This document shows, in pieces, positions 19,906 to 27,414 of a stretch of 32,342 nucleotides of DNA. Position numbers and translations under genes: made by a program. Position 1 is the stretch's first letter; every line of letters starts with the position of its first letter. Source of the DNA: Candidatus Woesearchaeota archaeon. GTDB lineage: Archaea; Nanobdellota; Nanobdellia; Woesearchaeales; UBA525. The stretch is from the NCBI GenBank assembly GCA_014874255.1, contig JACWAN010000106.1:1-32342 (forward strand), written 5' to 3'. Under the pieces are notes generated by a model, which worked only from the letters and a program-made list of their open reading frames with translations, had not been told where the DNA came from and ran no database searches.

Positions 19906-21588
19906 ATGACAACCGCAACCAGCATCGGAACATTGATTGCCCTCCTCTTCGGGCTTGCGGCGCTCGCAACGGCGGTGTCGGCGCTCACCATCGTGAGTCC
20001 GGCGCCGGGCCAGTACGGGTCGCCGGTCGCAGTCAACATCCGCGCGAACCAGACCCAGGACGCAATCTCCTATACTCTGACGCCGGGGAACGCATCGGAG
20101 ACCTGCACGAACTGCACCGCGCTGTCCGGGAGCGAAGCGCTCGACGCAGGCAACTACACGCTCGCCGCGACCGCGACGCTCGGCAACGCCACCGAACAGG
20201 CGAACGTCTCCTTCGAGGTGCTCCCGCCGGTGCCGCCGACGTCCACGTTCAGCGTCACCATCCTTGACCCGACGGACGAGACCTATGGCACGAGTGCGGT
20301 CCCGATCACCCTCGCGACGAACGCGACCGTGGACACGCTCGGATACCAGCTCGACAACGGCACGGTCCAGCAGGCGTGCGTGAACTGCTCGAGCTTCCAG
20401 ACGACGCTCAACGTGAGCGACGGCAACCACACCCTGGCTGCGGAAGGGACGCTCGGGAACGAGACAGAGACCGCTAGCGTCAGCTTCACGGTGCAACAGC
20501 CGGTGCAACAGCCCGACGAGCTGACCCTCACCGTCGCGAGCCCGCTCGCGCAGGACTACACGAGCCCGGTCCAGCTCAGCTTCCAGACGAGCCTGCCCTC
20601 GACGATCAACTACAGCATCGACAACCAGACGGTCCAGGCGTGCGTGAACTGCACCGACTACGAGGCGAGCCAGGTCCTCGACGAGGGCAGCCACACGCTG
20701 ACGGTGCTGGCAGCGGCGCAGAACCGGTCGGCGAATGCCACCGTCGTCTTCAGCGTCGTGAACGCCACGACCAACGAGACGGAGAACGAGACGAACGGGA
20801 CCGGGAACGACGGCAACGAGAGCGGAGCGCCGCGCTTCAGCCTCGGTTTCGAGCAGCTGCCACAGATGGTGGCCTCAGGGAACATCACCGACGACGAGCT
20901 CGCGGCGATCATCCGGGCGAACCGCCTCAACCCGGGCATCCTCAACCGGCTCATCAAGACCGGGAAGCTCGGGAACGAGTCCATCACCGCCATCATCGAG
21001 ACGCAGAGCGCGCCGCCTGGCATCTTCCAGCGGATCCTCGGATTCTTCGGCTTCCACGTCGCGACCCCGAAGGACGAGCTCGCCGCGCAGTACAACCTCA
21101 CCGACAACCAGGAAGCGATGCTCCTCACCCAGAACGACGTCTCGCCGCAGGTGAGCGCGAAGCTCAAGAAGGACCTCCAGACGCGGGCGGGCCAGCACGG
21201 GCCGTCGACGCCTCCCGGCCAGGCCAAGAGAGAGAATGACGAAGGCAATACGAACCTTCCCGCCCAGGACCAGCCCCGGAACCCGGGAGACACACCATTC
21301 CCTAGGAACGGCCGCGCCGCGGCGCCAGGCCAGACAAGGCAGCCGGGACCGGAGAACACCGCTTCCGGTGGGACGACGAGCAGGTCCCGTCAGGAGGGCG
21401 GTTCGCTGCCCGCGGCGCCGACGCCATCAAACAAGGGGGCCGGCAGCGGACAAGGGACCGGCGGTGAAGATCATGCGAACCCTGGGAACAGCGGCACGCC
21501 GCCCGGTCAAGCGAAGCATTACGACGCCGGCGGGCAGCAGAGCGACGGACAGGGCAACGGCAGGGGCAACGGCCACGGCCAGGGCTGA
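19906..21588 (+). CDS. secreted, glycosylation-site-rich protein with three Cys-containing beta repeats
   Basis: A 560-residue exported protein. A signal sequence (about residues 1-26) is followed by three Ig/fibronectin-like repeats of roughly 90 residues, each with a CxNC pair near its centre (CTNCTALSG, CVNCSSFQT, CVNCTDYEA) and a repeated GNYTLAA/GNHTLAA/GSHTLTV strand. There are more than twenty N-x-S/T sequons. A helical middle region follows (about 305-420; NITDDELAAIIRANRLN, KLGNESITAIIE). The C-terminal 130 residues are Gly/Pro/Gln-rich and disordered, with TPPGQAK twice. A cell-surface or adhesion role is likely; no anchor or sorting signal is obvious, so it may be secreted. It converges (6-bp gap) with a membrane winged-helix receptor. 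Confidence 0.8.
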   Translation: MTTATSIGTLIALLFGLAALATAVSALTIVSPAPGQYGSPVAVNIRANQTQDAISYTLTPGNASETCTNCTALSGSEALDAGNYTLAATATLGNATEQANVSFEVLPPVPPTSTFSVTILDPTDETYGTSAVPITLATNATVDTLGYQLDNGTVQQACVNCSSFQTTLNVSDGNHTLAAEGTLGNETETASVSFTVQQPVQQPDELTLTVASPLAQDYTSPVQLSFQTSLPSTINYSIDNQTVQACVNCTDYEASQVLDEGSHTLTVLAAAQNRSANATVVFSVVNATTNETENETNGTGNDGNESGAPRFSLGFEQLPQMVASGNITDDELAAIIRANRLNPGILNRLIKTGKLGNESITAIIETQSAPPGIFQRILGFFGFHVATPKDELAAQYNLTDNQEAMLLTQNDVSPQVSAKLKKDLQTRAGQHGPSTPPGQAKRENDEGNTNLPAQDQPRNPGDTPFPRNGRAAAPGQTRQPGPENTASGGTTSRSRQEGGSLPAAPTPSNKGAGSGQGTGGEDHANPGNSGTPPGQAKHYDAGGQQSDGQGNGRGNGHGQG

Positions 21589-21594
21589 ACGGCC

Positions 21595-22440
21595 TCATTC
21601 CCAGCCAGGCAAGAGCTTCAGGCGGTTCGTCTTGTAGAACGGCTCCTTCCTGACGACGCCCTTCTCCTCGAGCTTCCGCACCACCTTGCTCATCTTTGAT
21701 TTGGAGAAGCCGGTCTCGGCGCAGAGCGCCTTCTGCCGGTCCACGCCGCGCTTGACGAGCGAGACGATCAGGAGTTCGTCCTCGCCGAGGGCGCCGAGCA
21801 AGGCTTTCTTCTCCACCGCGTGGCGTCGGCGCCAGACGACGGCGACGGCCGCGAGCGTGACGATGAGGAGCGAGCCGAGGATGACTGGCGCCCAGGGGAA
21901 CGAGGGCCCGTCATAGAGGACGATGATCGGGAGTTCGCTGACGCCTTCCTCGTGCCAGCGGAGCGTGATCGTCCGGCCGTCGGTACCGATGCTGTCGGGC
22001 GTCGGGCTCGCCGCCGCGTCGGCGTGGGCGAGGGCGAACCCTTCGGGCAGGGTGACGTTCACGTCGAGCGATGCGTTGTCGACGGGCTTGAGGCGGAGGG
22101 CGAACGCGCGGGAAGCGCCCTGCTGCGTGACGAGGCCGTCGAACAAGAGGGTGAAGGAGACGTCGTTCTTCCCGGGGACGAGGCTCTGGTTCAGGACGAG
22201 GAGAACGCCGTCCGGCTGGTCCTGTTCGGCGTACCCCTTGTCGAAGAGGACGGCGAGCGGCCGTTGGTCGAGACGGTAGTCGACGGCGTCGTAGGCTCCG
22301 TCCGAGTCGATGGAGAGGGTGATCCGCTCCTCCGCGACGTTGTTGCTGTGGAGCGTGATGTCCACCGCCTGGTGTTCCACGACTCCGAGCGCGACGGGGA
22401 GGAGCATGAGGACTAGCAGGAGATACAACGCACCCTTCAT
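21595..22440 (-). CDS. membrane receptor with extracytoplasmic beta domain and cytoplasmic winged helix (1)
   Basis: A 281-residue protein: signal peptide (about 1-19), an extracytoplasmic beta-rich domain (20-180; LVLNQSLVPGKNDVSFTLLFDG, LPEGFALAHADAAA, GTDGRTITLRWHEEG), one membrane helix (about 181-204: PWAPVILGSLLIVTLAAVAVVW), a basic stop-transfer and a MarR-like winged helix (GEDELLIVSLVKRGVDRQKALCAETGFSKSKMSKVVRKLEEKGVVRKE). The layout matches archaeal one-component membrane regulators. It is a paralogue of the gene at 25309-26238, with similar order and the shared recognition-helix core GxSKSKxSxxxxxLE. A TATA box (ctttaaatac on minus, 22461-22470) lies 25 bp upstream; leaderless. Confidence 0.85.
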   Translation of the reverse strand: MKGALYLLLVLMLLPVALGVVEHQAVDITLHSNNVAEERITLSIDSDGAYDAVDYRLDQRPLAVLFDKGYAEQDQPDGVLLVLNQSLVPGKNDVSFTLLFDGLVTQQGASRAFALRLKPVDNASLDVNVTLPEGFALAHADAAASPTPDSIGTDGRTITLRWHEEGVSELPIIVLYDGPSFPWAPVILGSLLIVTLAAVAVVWRRRHAVEKKALLGALGEDELLIVSLVKRGVDRQKALCAETGFSKSKMSKVVRKLEEKGVVRKEPFYKTNRLKLLPGWE

Positions 22441-22460
22441 CCCGCCCAGGAAGCGTTATG

Positions 22461-22470
22461 GGTATTTAAA
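22461..22470 (-). promoter_or_regulatory. TATA box of membrane receptor 1
   Basis: tttaaatacc on minus, 25 bp before the ATG at 22440. It borders the MITE-like insertion that begins at 22485. Confidence 0.65.
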
Positions 22471-22474
22471 GTTT

Positions 22475-22660
22475 CTATCGGACCGGCCGCGTTGAAAGTG
22501 TACGTTGCCGCCCTCAGGTCGAACCGTTGCGAAGAAAGCGGCAAAGGCCGAGTAGGGGGTCGCCCCCTGCGGGGACGAGGCCCTTCGAAGTAAACAGCAA
22601 CACGGTTCGAAGGCGGCGACGCGAGCGTGAGCGAGACTTTCAACGCCGGCCTATCGGACC
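22475..22660. mobile_element. MITE-like element with terminal inverted repeats and 10-bp flanking direct repeats
   Basis: A 166-bp core (22485-22650) begins GGCCGCGTTGAAAGT and ends ACTTTCAACGCCGGC. The innermost 11 bp pair perfectly and the outer GGCC pair with a one-base bulge. Exact direct repeats CTATCGGACC lie at 22475-22484 and 22651-22660, as expected of a target-site duplication. Inside are nested stems CGTTGCCGCC/GGCGGCGACG (22503-22512, 22612-22621; one G-T pair) and TCGAACCGTTGC/GCAACACGGTTCGA (22519-22530, 22597-22610), and an apical CCCC-CTGC-GGGG hairpin. No transposase is encoded. It sits between the receptor promoter and the aldo/keto reductase stop codon. Confidence 0.75.
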
Positions 22661-23670
22661 TACTTGTGGTAGGTCTTCTGCCGCTCGATCATCCACTGCG
22701 GGTAAGGCAGGGGCGTCGCGCTCGCCGCGTCCAGCGCAGCCAATTCCTTCGCGCTCAGCTCCAGATCGGCGGCGGCGAGGTTCTGCGTGAGCTGTTCCTG
22801 GGTACGCGCGCCCACGATGACGGACGTGACTCCCGGCCGTTGCGCGAGCCACGCGAGCGCTGCCGTCGCGAGCGTCGTCTTGTGCGCCTTGCTCACGGTC
22901 TCGAGCGCGTCCAGCACCTTGTCGAGGAGCTTCTCGTCTGCCGGGATGAATCCCTTGAGCTCGCCGCTGAGCCGCGTCCCTTTCGGCGCGCCTTTCCGGT
23001 ATTTGCCGGTGAGGAGACCGCCGGCGAGGGGGCTCCACGTCAGGACGCCCATGCGCTGGTCGAGGCAGAGCGGCACGACCTCGTGCTCGATGTCGCGGCC
23101 GGCGAGACTGTAATACCCTTGGTACGTGATGAACCGCGCCCAGCCGTGCTTCCGTGCAATCGCGTTCGCCTTGGCGAGCTGCCACGCCGCGAGGTTCGAC
23201 GCGCCGATGTACCGGACCTTTCCCCACCGGACGAGGTCGTTCAGCGCTTCCATCGTCTCCTTCAGCGGGGTGGAAGGATCCCAGCCGTGGATCTGGTAGA
23301 GGTCGATGTACTCGACCTGCAACCGCTTGAGGCTCTTCTCCACGGAGTCGAGGATGTGCTTCCGGGAGAGGCCGGCGTCGTTGACGTCGTCGCCCATCCG
23401 GCCGCGCACCTTCGTCGCGATGATCACATCCTCGCGCGGGACGCCCGCGGCCTTCAAGGCCTTGCCCAAGACCTGCTCTGATTCGCCGCGCGAGTAGACG
23501 TCCGCGGTGTCGAAGAAATTGACGCCGTGGTCGAGCGCGTACTTCACCATCGCGTTCGCGTCCTGCTGCGAAACGGAACCGACGCCCCGGAAGCCGGAGC
23601 CGAACGTCATCGTGCCGAGACAGAGCTTCGAGACCTTCACGCCGCTATTGCCGAGATTGACATACGCCAT
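22660..23670 (-). CDS. aldo/keto reductase
   Basis: A 336-residue NADPH-dependent oxidoreductase with an (alpha/beta)8 barrel. The catalytic tetrad is visible: Asp and Tyr in NFFDTADVYSRGESE, Lys in IIATKVRG, His in LYQIHGWD. IGASNLAAWQL, WSPLAGGLLTGKY and the cofactor-binding SVIVGARTQEQLTQNL are family blocks. It reduces aldehydes or ketones; the substrate is unknown. It resembles the AKR11/YghZ-like branch. The ATG at 23670 follows a GGGGTGG ribosome-binding site; a TATA box (ttttttaaac on minus, 23720-23729) lies further upstream. Its stop codon overlaps the end of the MITE-like direct repeat by one base. Confidence 0.95.
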   Translation of the reverse strand: MAYVNLGNSGVKVSKLCLGTMTFGSGFRGVGSVSQQDANAMVKYALDHGVNFFDTADVYSRGESEQVLGKALKAAGVPREDVIIATKVRGRMGDDVNDAGLSRKHILDSVEKSLKRLQVEYIDLYQIHGWDPSTPLKETMEALNDLVRWGKVRYIGASNLAAWQLAKANAIARKHGWARFITYQGYYSLAGRDIEHEVVPLCLDQRMGVLTWSPLAGGLLTGKYRKGAPKGTRLSGELKGFIPADEKLLDKVLDALETVSKAHKTTLATAALAWLAQRPGVTSVIVGARTQEQLTQNLAAADLELSAKELAALDAASATPLPYPQWMIERQKTYHK

Positions 23671-23741
23671 AGGAACCACCCCTCCAGGAATCATCTCTCC
23701 CGACGAGGAACGAGGATGCGTTTAAAAAAGATGTGGAAGAT

Positions 23742-24110
23742 TCACCGCTCGAGCAGCGGCAGGCCGAGGAACCGGGTGTACGTCTCTTCGGCTGCGGCGA
23801 TCGCTTCGCGCGGTCCCGGGAGCGAGCTTGCCGAACGGCTTCATCGTCAGGGTGACGCCGCCCTTCCGGTTGGCGCGGCTCCAGAGCCCGACGACCTGTC
23901 CGTCGACGACGATCGTGGAGAGGAACATCCCGTTGTTGTCGGGGACGACCTTGTCGGCGTGCGCTTGATGGATGATCCCCTCCCAGTTCTTGTACCCGAT
24001 GACGTACTCGTCGAACGCAGGGAGAGGAACGCCCGCGGGGAGAAGCGAGACGGACGGGCTGCCCGCGCCTTCCGCGGGAGGAGATATTCGACCGTGTCGA
24101 CGTCGGAAGC
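23742..24110 (-). pseudogene. C-terminal remnant of an AlkZ-like winged-helix DNA glycosylase family gene
   Basis: On minus, the segment PAFDEYVIGYKNWEGI, then NNGMFLSTIVVDGQVVGLWSR and GVTLTMKPFGKLAPG, matches the C-terminal part of the winged-helix DNA-binding domain/AlkZ (YcaQ) family, whose members end in a domain with LPAFDEY, NGMF and VVDGxVVGxW. The final portion REAIAAAEETYTRFLG reads on in another frame to a stop at 23742, so a one-base frameshift lies near 23818. The N-terminal two thirds are missing: upstream of about 24110 no matching frame exists and the next gene's promoter begins at 24203. The upstream boundary is approximate. Confidence 0.6.
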
Positions 24111-24202
24111 GGTGGCCGCAGTCGCTCTGCTCCTGTGCGCCGCTACGTCGTTGCGTCGGGGATGCGACCATGAGACGTCCGCCGCGGCCGCCCGAACGAA
24201 TA

Positions 24203-24212
24203 CCTTTATATT
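24203..24212 (+). promoter_or_regulatory. TATA box of the PAP2-family gene
   Basis: cctttatatt about 27 bp before the ATG at 24235. Confidence 0.65.
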
Positions 24213-24234
24213 CCACGAGGAGGAACCGCCCACC

Positions 24235-24855
24235 ATGCGTGCGTTCCAGGAGTGGAAGGACGACATCCTGCACCACAAGGGCGAGATCCTGCTGGCGCTG
24301 CTCTTCTTCGCGCTGTCAATACTCTCGACCATCGTGTCGAGCAACTACGTGGACGAGACGCGGACGGCGCCGGTCCCCGACCTCCTGCTCGACGCGCTGC
24401 CCGTCGTCAACCTCAGCCTCCTCTTCATCTGGGGCGCGGTCCTCGTCTTCGTGCTGTATCTGCTGTATCCGCTGGTGTTCGAGCCGAAGCGGTTCCACTA
24501 TGCGTTGGGCATGCTCGGCCTCTTCCTCCTGGTGCGTTCCGGGTTCGTCGTCCTGACTCACCTGCGGGCGCCGATCGGCGCGATCAACGTCGTCACGCCA
24601 GGATTCCTGGGCATCCTCTCCTACTCGAACGACCTCTTCTTCTCCGGACACACGGGGCTGCCGTTCCTCGGCTACCTCGTCTTCACGCAGCCGTGGATGA
24701 AGCGGTTCATGCTCGGAGCGTCCATCGTCCTGGCGGCGACCGTGCTCCTGATGCATGTCCATTATTCCATCGACGTGGCGAGCGCGTACTTCATCACGTA
24801 CGGCGTGTTCGTCATCGGCACGCCCCTCTTCGAGGGAACGGAGGCGAAAGCATGA
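24235..24855 (+). CDS. PAP2/sphingomyelin-synthase-like membrane phosphatase or transferase
   Basis: A 206-residue protein with six likely membrane helices. The active-site blocks are FFSGHTGLPFLG (about residues 139-150) and MHVHYSIDVASAYFITYG (about 179-196). These correspond to the S-G-H-T and H-x3-D motifs of the PAP2_C branch that includes sphingomyelin synthases. Members act on lipid phosphates or transfer phospho-head groups at the outer membrane face. The substrate is unknown; archaeal lipids make a true sphingomyelin synthase unlikely. The ATG at 24235 is fixed by the TATA box. It overlaps the next gene by 4 bp (ATGA), so the two are translationally coupled. Confidence 0.88.
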   Translation: MRAFQEWKDDILHHKGEILLALLFFALSILSTIVSSNYVDETRTAPVPDLLLDALPVVNLSLLFIWGAVLVFVLYLLYPLVFEPKRFHYALGMLGLFLLVRSGFVVLTHLRAPIGAINVVTPGFLGILSYSNDLFFSGHTGLPFLGYLVFTQPWMKRFMLGASIVLAATVLLMHVHYSIDVASAYFITYGVFVIGTPLFEGTEAKA

Positions 24856-25226
24856 AAGCGAAGAAGAGAATGAGCACCCTCAAGATCGTCTCAATCAGCA
24901 TCGTGGCGCTCTTCATCCTCATCGTGATCGCGGGCATCGTCCGGGACAGCATGCGCGACGGCCGGACGCCGACGCAGGCGGAGACAGACGCGACGACTGC
25001 CGCCGTCCAGTCCGCGCTCAACGCCACCGGGTACGACCTCAGCGTCAGAGGAGGGGTCCGGGACGGCGCGCTCGTCGTCGTCGCGGCGAACGGTTCGGAG
25101 CACCACACGTACGTCGTCGACGTCCAGACCGGAGCGATCCTCTTCCACGTCGAAGCGGACGGTGCGAACGCGTCGCGGTACTGCGAGCGCCTGGACGTGT
25201 GCCACCTCCTCGGGATGCACGGCTGA
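24852..25226 (+). CDS. membrane-anchored small protein, PepSY-like C-terminal region
   Basis: A 124-residue protein with a basic N-terminus and a signal anchor (about residues 9-31: TLKIVSISIVALFILIVIAGIV). A soluble outer domain follows whose end (DGALVVVAANGSEHHTYVVDVQTGAILFHVEAD) resembles the PepSY strand pattern Y-x-V-x-V-D-x-x-T-G-x-V. A last short piece has two Cys (SRYCERLDVCHLLG) that could form a disulfide or bind metal. It is coupled to the PAP2 gene by a 4-bp overlap. The PepSY resemblance is weak and the function unknown. Confidence 0.65.
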   Translation: MKAKKRMSTLKIVSISIVALFILIVIAGIVRDSMRDGRTPTQAETDATTAAVQSALNATGYDLSVRGGVRDGALVVVAANGSEHHTYVVDVQTGAILFHVEADGANASRYCERLDVCHLLGMHG

Positions 25227-25308
25227 GAGCGGCATCCGTGCAGGAGAGCACGCGCCGGCCGGCGTCCAGGCCGGCGTCCAGAGGGAGCGGAGGGAGAGAA
25301 AAGAGGGC

Positions 25309-26238
25309 TCACTCCTCGACGTCCTTGAGGAGCGCGACCTTGTAGTTCCTGCCGATCTTCTCGCGCTGCACGATCCGCTTGTATTCCAGGTTCGACATAA
25401 TTGCGGAGACCTTGGACTTCGACCACCCGAGCGTCCTGCCGACCTCCTTCTGGCTCATCGGTCCTTTGTTCCCGCGCAGCGCCGCGAGGATGGCCTTCTC
25501 GTCGGGGCTCAGCAGGGAGGAGGGGACGGCGGGGAGTTCCGGCCGACTACGCCTGAGCATCGCGCGCCGCCGATGATCGAGCGCGACCCCTGCGACTGCG
25601 CCGAGGAGGAGCGCGGCCCCCATGAAGAGCCAGACTGGCCACTCACTGAGTTCCTGGCGGACCTCCTGCCACGTCCCGAAGGATTCGAGGCCGTGGTAGA
25701 GGACGTAGTAGCGTATCGGCAGCTGCGGCGACTGCGCAGCCCAGGTGATGATGATGCGCTGGCCGTCGGTCGTCATCGTCGTGGGCGAAGGCACCACGGG
25801 CGGGTCCGTCCGGTCGCTGGCGCCGACGCCGTAGCCGTTGGGCAGGGCGACCGTGTAGCGGAGGCTGCGCGGCGCCGAGGGCAGGTTGAGGGTCCGCGAG
25901 AAGGTGAAGGAGCCGCCCTGGACCGGTTGCGCTGCGTCGCGGAGCGCGTAGGCGATCGAGACCTGGCATGTGGTGCAGGAGAGCGGGACCGTGACCGTGC
26001 CGTTCGCCGTCGTGGTCGCGTGGCCGTCCGCGGCGACGGCGACCGCTCCTTCAGGGAGGATGAAGGTGAACGATGCCTGCGTATTGTCGAGGAGCTGGAG
26101 CGAGACCGTCTCCTGGACTGAGAGGTCCTCGAAGAGCGTGTCGTTGATCCCGACGGCGCCGATTGTGGCTGCTTTCGTGAAGGGGAGGAGCAGGAGGATG
26201 GTTATGAACCATGCCGCCGCGAGCCACGTCTTCGTCAT
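25309..26238 (-). CDS. membrane receptor with extracytoplasmic beta domain and cytoplasmic winged helix (2)
   Basis: A 309-residue paralogue of the receptor at 21595-22440. Signal peptide (about 1-23); extracytoplasmic beta-rich domain (24-200; ASFTFILPEGAVAVAADG, LSCTTCQVSIAYALRD with a CTTC pair, VALPNGYGVGAS); membrane helix (about 203-224: PVWLFMGAALLLGAVAGVAL); winged helix (SPDEKAILAALRGNKGPMSQKEVGRTLGWSKSKVSAIMSNLEYKRIVQREK, wing RNYKVALLK). The leader contains a 17-bp palindrome (26261-26277) and the promoter TATA box is at 26303-26312. It is divergent from the secreted Gln-rich protein gene at 26385, which it may control; this is inference. Confidence 0.85.
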   Translation of the reverse strand: MTKTWLAAAWFITILLLLPFTKAATIGAVGINDTLFEDLSVQETVSLQLLDNTQASFTFILPEGAVAVAADGHATTTANGTVTVPLSCTTCQVSIAYALRDAAQPVQGGSFTFSRTLNLPSAPRSLRYTVALPNGYGVGASDRTDPPVVPSPTTMTTDGQRIIITWAAQSPQLPIRYYVLYHGLESFGTWQEVRQELSEWPVWLFMGAALLLGAVAGVALDHRRRAMLRRSRPELPAVPSSLLSPDEKAILAALRGNKGPMSQKEVGRTLGWSKSKVSAIMSNLEYKRIVQREKIGRNYKVALLKDVEE

Positions 26239-26260
26239 GTCCTTCCCCTGCCTCCTGGAC

Positions 26261-26277
26261 GACGGTTCTGAACCGTC
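26261..26277. promoter_or_regulatory. 17-bp palindrome, candidate operator
   Basis: GACGGTTC-T-GAACCGTC, perfect 8-bp arms, lies in the transcribed leader of receptor 2, 23 bp upstream of its start. The half-site ACGGTTCT recurs at 26328-26335 on the other side of the TATA box, nearer the divergent gene. It is suitable for a dimeric winged-helix protein. Confidence 0.5.
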
Positions 26278-26302
26278 ATGTGCCGGGATTAATGGGTCCT
26301 GG

Positions 26303-26312
26303 CTTATATAGC
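26303..26312 (-). promoter_or_regulatory. TATA box of membrane receptor 2
   Basis: gctatataag on minus. It leaves a leader of roughly 40-45 nt that contains the 17-bp palindrome. Confidence 0.6.
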
Positions 26313-26349
26313 TTATGCAGCTGCGCCACGGTTCTCGTCGTCTGCAGGG

Positions 26350-26361
26350 ATATTTAATATA
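26350..26361 (+). promoter_or_regulatory. TATA box of the secreted Gln-rich protein gene
   Basis: atatttaatata, centred about 29 bp before the ATG at 26385. Confidence 0.65.
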
Positions 26362-26384
26362 TTTTCTCGCCTTTCCCGCGAAGA

Positions 26385-27206
26385 ATGAACCGGAAGGTGA
26401 AGGAGATGACGATGATGGTCAGGCGGAAGGGCGGTTACCTGTTGCTGACGCTCGTGGCGGCGCTCGCGGTCATGGTGATGGTGGCGGGCGCGGCGCGGGC
26501 CGTGCACGCGGACGATGACGGCGGTGACGCGTCGCAGCAACAGTACGCCACGCAACAGCAGGCGCAGCTCCAGGCGCAGCAGCGCACGGCGGAAGAGCAG
26601 GCCGCGGCGCAGGCCGCCACGCAGAACGAGACCGCGTCGCGCGGCGAGCAGGAGGGCGGCCGCTGGGACATCAGCCATGACTTCGGCGGGCAGAGCGGCT
26701 CCGAGCAGGAGGACGGCCGCGACAGCGCAGGCGACACGAACGGGGAGAACGGAATCCCGGACCAGATGAACACGACGGGGAACGTCACCCTCAATGACAG
26801 TCTGAACCTCAGCGACCTCAAGTACCTCAACTATACTGATCTCAACTCCACCAATCCCAACTACGCCAGTCTCAACTATACGGACTTCAACTCCGCCGAT
26901 TACGGCGTCAACGGCACCGGCGCGGACGGGAGCACGGCAGCCGACCTGCGGATCGACACGCCGGCGGACATCGCCGCGCGGGAGGCGGAGATCCGGAGCA
27001 TCCAGGCGGAGATGAACGTGTCGCAGGTGCGGATCGCCGCGGCGGAGCGGCAGCGGCAGAGCGCCGAACAGGCAATCGCCGCGCTCGGCGCCAACGCCAC
27101 GGACGGCGCCGGCAACGGCAGCGTCCAGGGTGCAGGGAACGCGACGGCGCCGGCAGCGCCGCCGTTCTTCACGCGGCTGCTCATGTGGCTGGGGATCGTG
27201 CATTGA
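26385..27206 (+). CDS. secreted Gln/Asn-rich protein with N-Y-T repeats
   Basis: A 273-residue exported protein. It has a basic N-terminus and signal segment (about residues 18-40), then a Gln/Ala-rich coiled coil (about 45-80; QQQAQLQAQQRTAEEQ) and an acidic linker. An Asn/Leu/Tyr repeat region (about 125-175) has LxYxNYTDLN-like units repeated about every 10 residues, most carrying N-x-T/S sequons. A charged coiled coil (AREAEIRSIQAEMNVSQVRIAAAERQRQSAEQ) and a C-terminal hydrophobic helix (PFFTRLLMWLGIVH) end the protein. The short beta-like repeats could form a solenoid. A surface role is likely. It is divergent from receptor 2 and first in a tandem run of six genes ending at 29699. Confidence 0.75.
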   Translation: MNRKVKEMTMMVRRKGGYLLLTLVAALAVMVMVAGAARAVHADDDGGDASQQQYATQQQAQLQAQQRTAEEQAAAQAATQNETASRGEQEGGRWDISHDFGGQSGSEQEDGRDSAGDTNGENGIPDQMNTTGNVTLNDSLNLSDLKYLNYTDLNSTNPNYASLNYTDFNSADYGVNGTGADGSTAADLRIDTPADIAAREAEIRSIQAEMNVSQVRIAAAERQRQSAEQAIAALGANATDGAGNGSVQGAGNATAPAAPPFFTRLLMWLGIVH

Positions 27207-27219
27207 AGAGGTGGTGGCG

Positions 27220-27351
27220 ATGGACGAAGAGAGAGCGTATGAGGAGATGGACGTCGAGAGCGCGGCAATCCGCGGCTACGAGGATGACGACGAGGACTGG
27301 GATCAGGCGGCGTCGTTCCTGCGCGGCCATCTCAGTATGGGGGAGCTGTAG
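27220..27351 (+). CDS. small acidic protein (43 aa)
   Basis: A 43-residue protein with more than a third Asp/Glu (MDEERAYEEMDVES, then YEDDDEDWDQAASFLRGHLSMGEL). It follows the secreted protein by 13 nt with its own GAGGTGG ribosome-binding site (27208-27214), so it is translated from the same transcript. No family is recognised; the helical C-terminal half may be an interaction segment. Confidence 0.6.
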   Translation: MDEERAYEEMDVESAAIRGYEDDDEDWDQAASFLRGHLSMGEL

Positions 27352-27414
27352 CTCGGGAAACGCTTTTCCGCCCCTGGCGGGCGTGGAAATGAACGTGGAA
27401 CGGAGGGGAGGCTT

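Noticed and set aside
22597-22612. GGTTCGA within the 22485-22650 element looks like a tRNA T-loop
   Set aside because: No acceptor stem, anticodon arm or D-loop can be folded around it; the motif is explained as one arm of the element's own inner stem.
24110-24234. An N-terminal part of the AlkZ-like gene upstream of the remnant
   Set aside because: No frame in this stretch resembles the family, and the PAP2 promoter begins at 24203; the gene is treated as a truncated remnant.
25259-25282. CCGGCGTCCAG tandem duplication after the PepSY-like gene
   Set aside because: Real but only two short GC-rich units in a gap of about 80 bp; no structure or wider pattern to support a function.
26515-27268. 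Long arginine- or alanine-rich open frames on the opposite strand of the secreted-protein and redox genes
   Set aside because: High GC content leaves many antisense frames open; none has a promoter, ribosome-binding site or recognisable domain.
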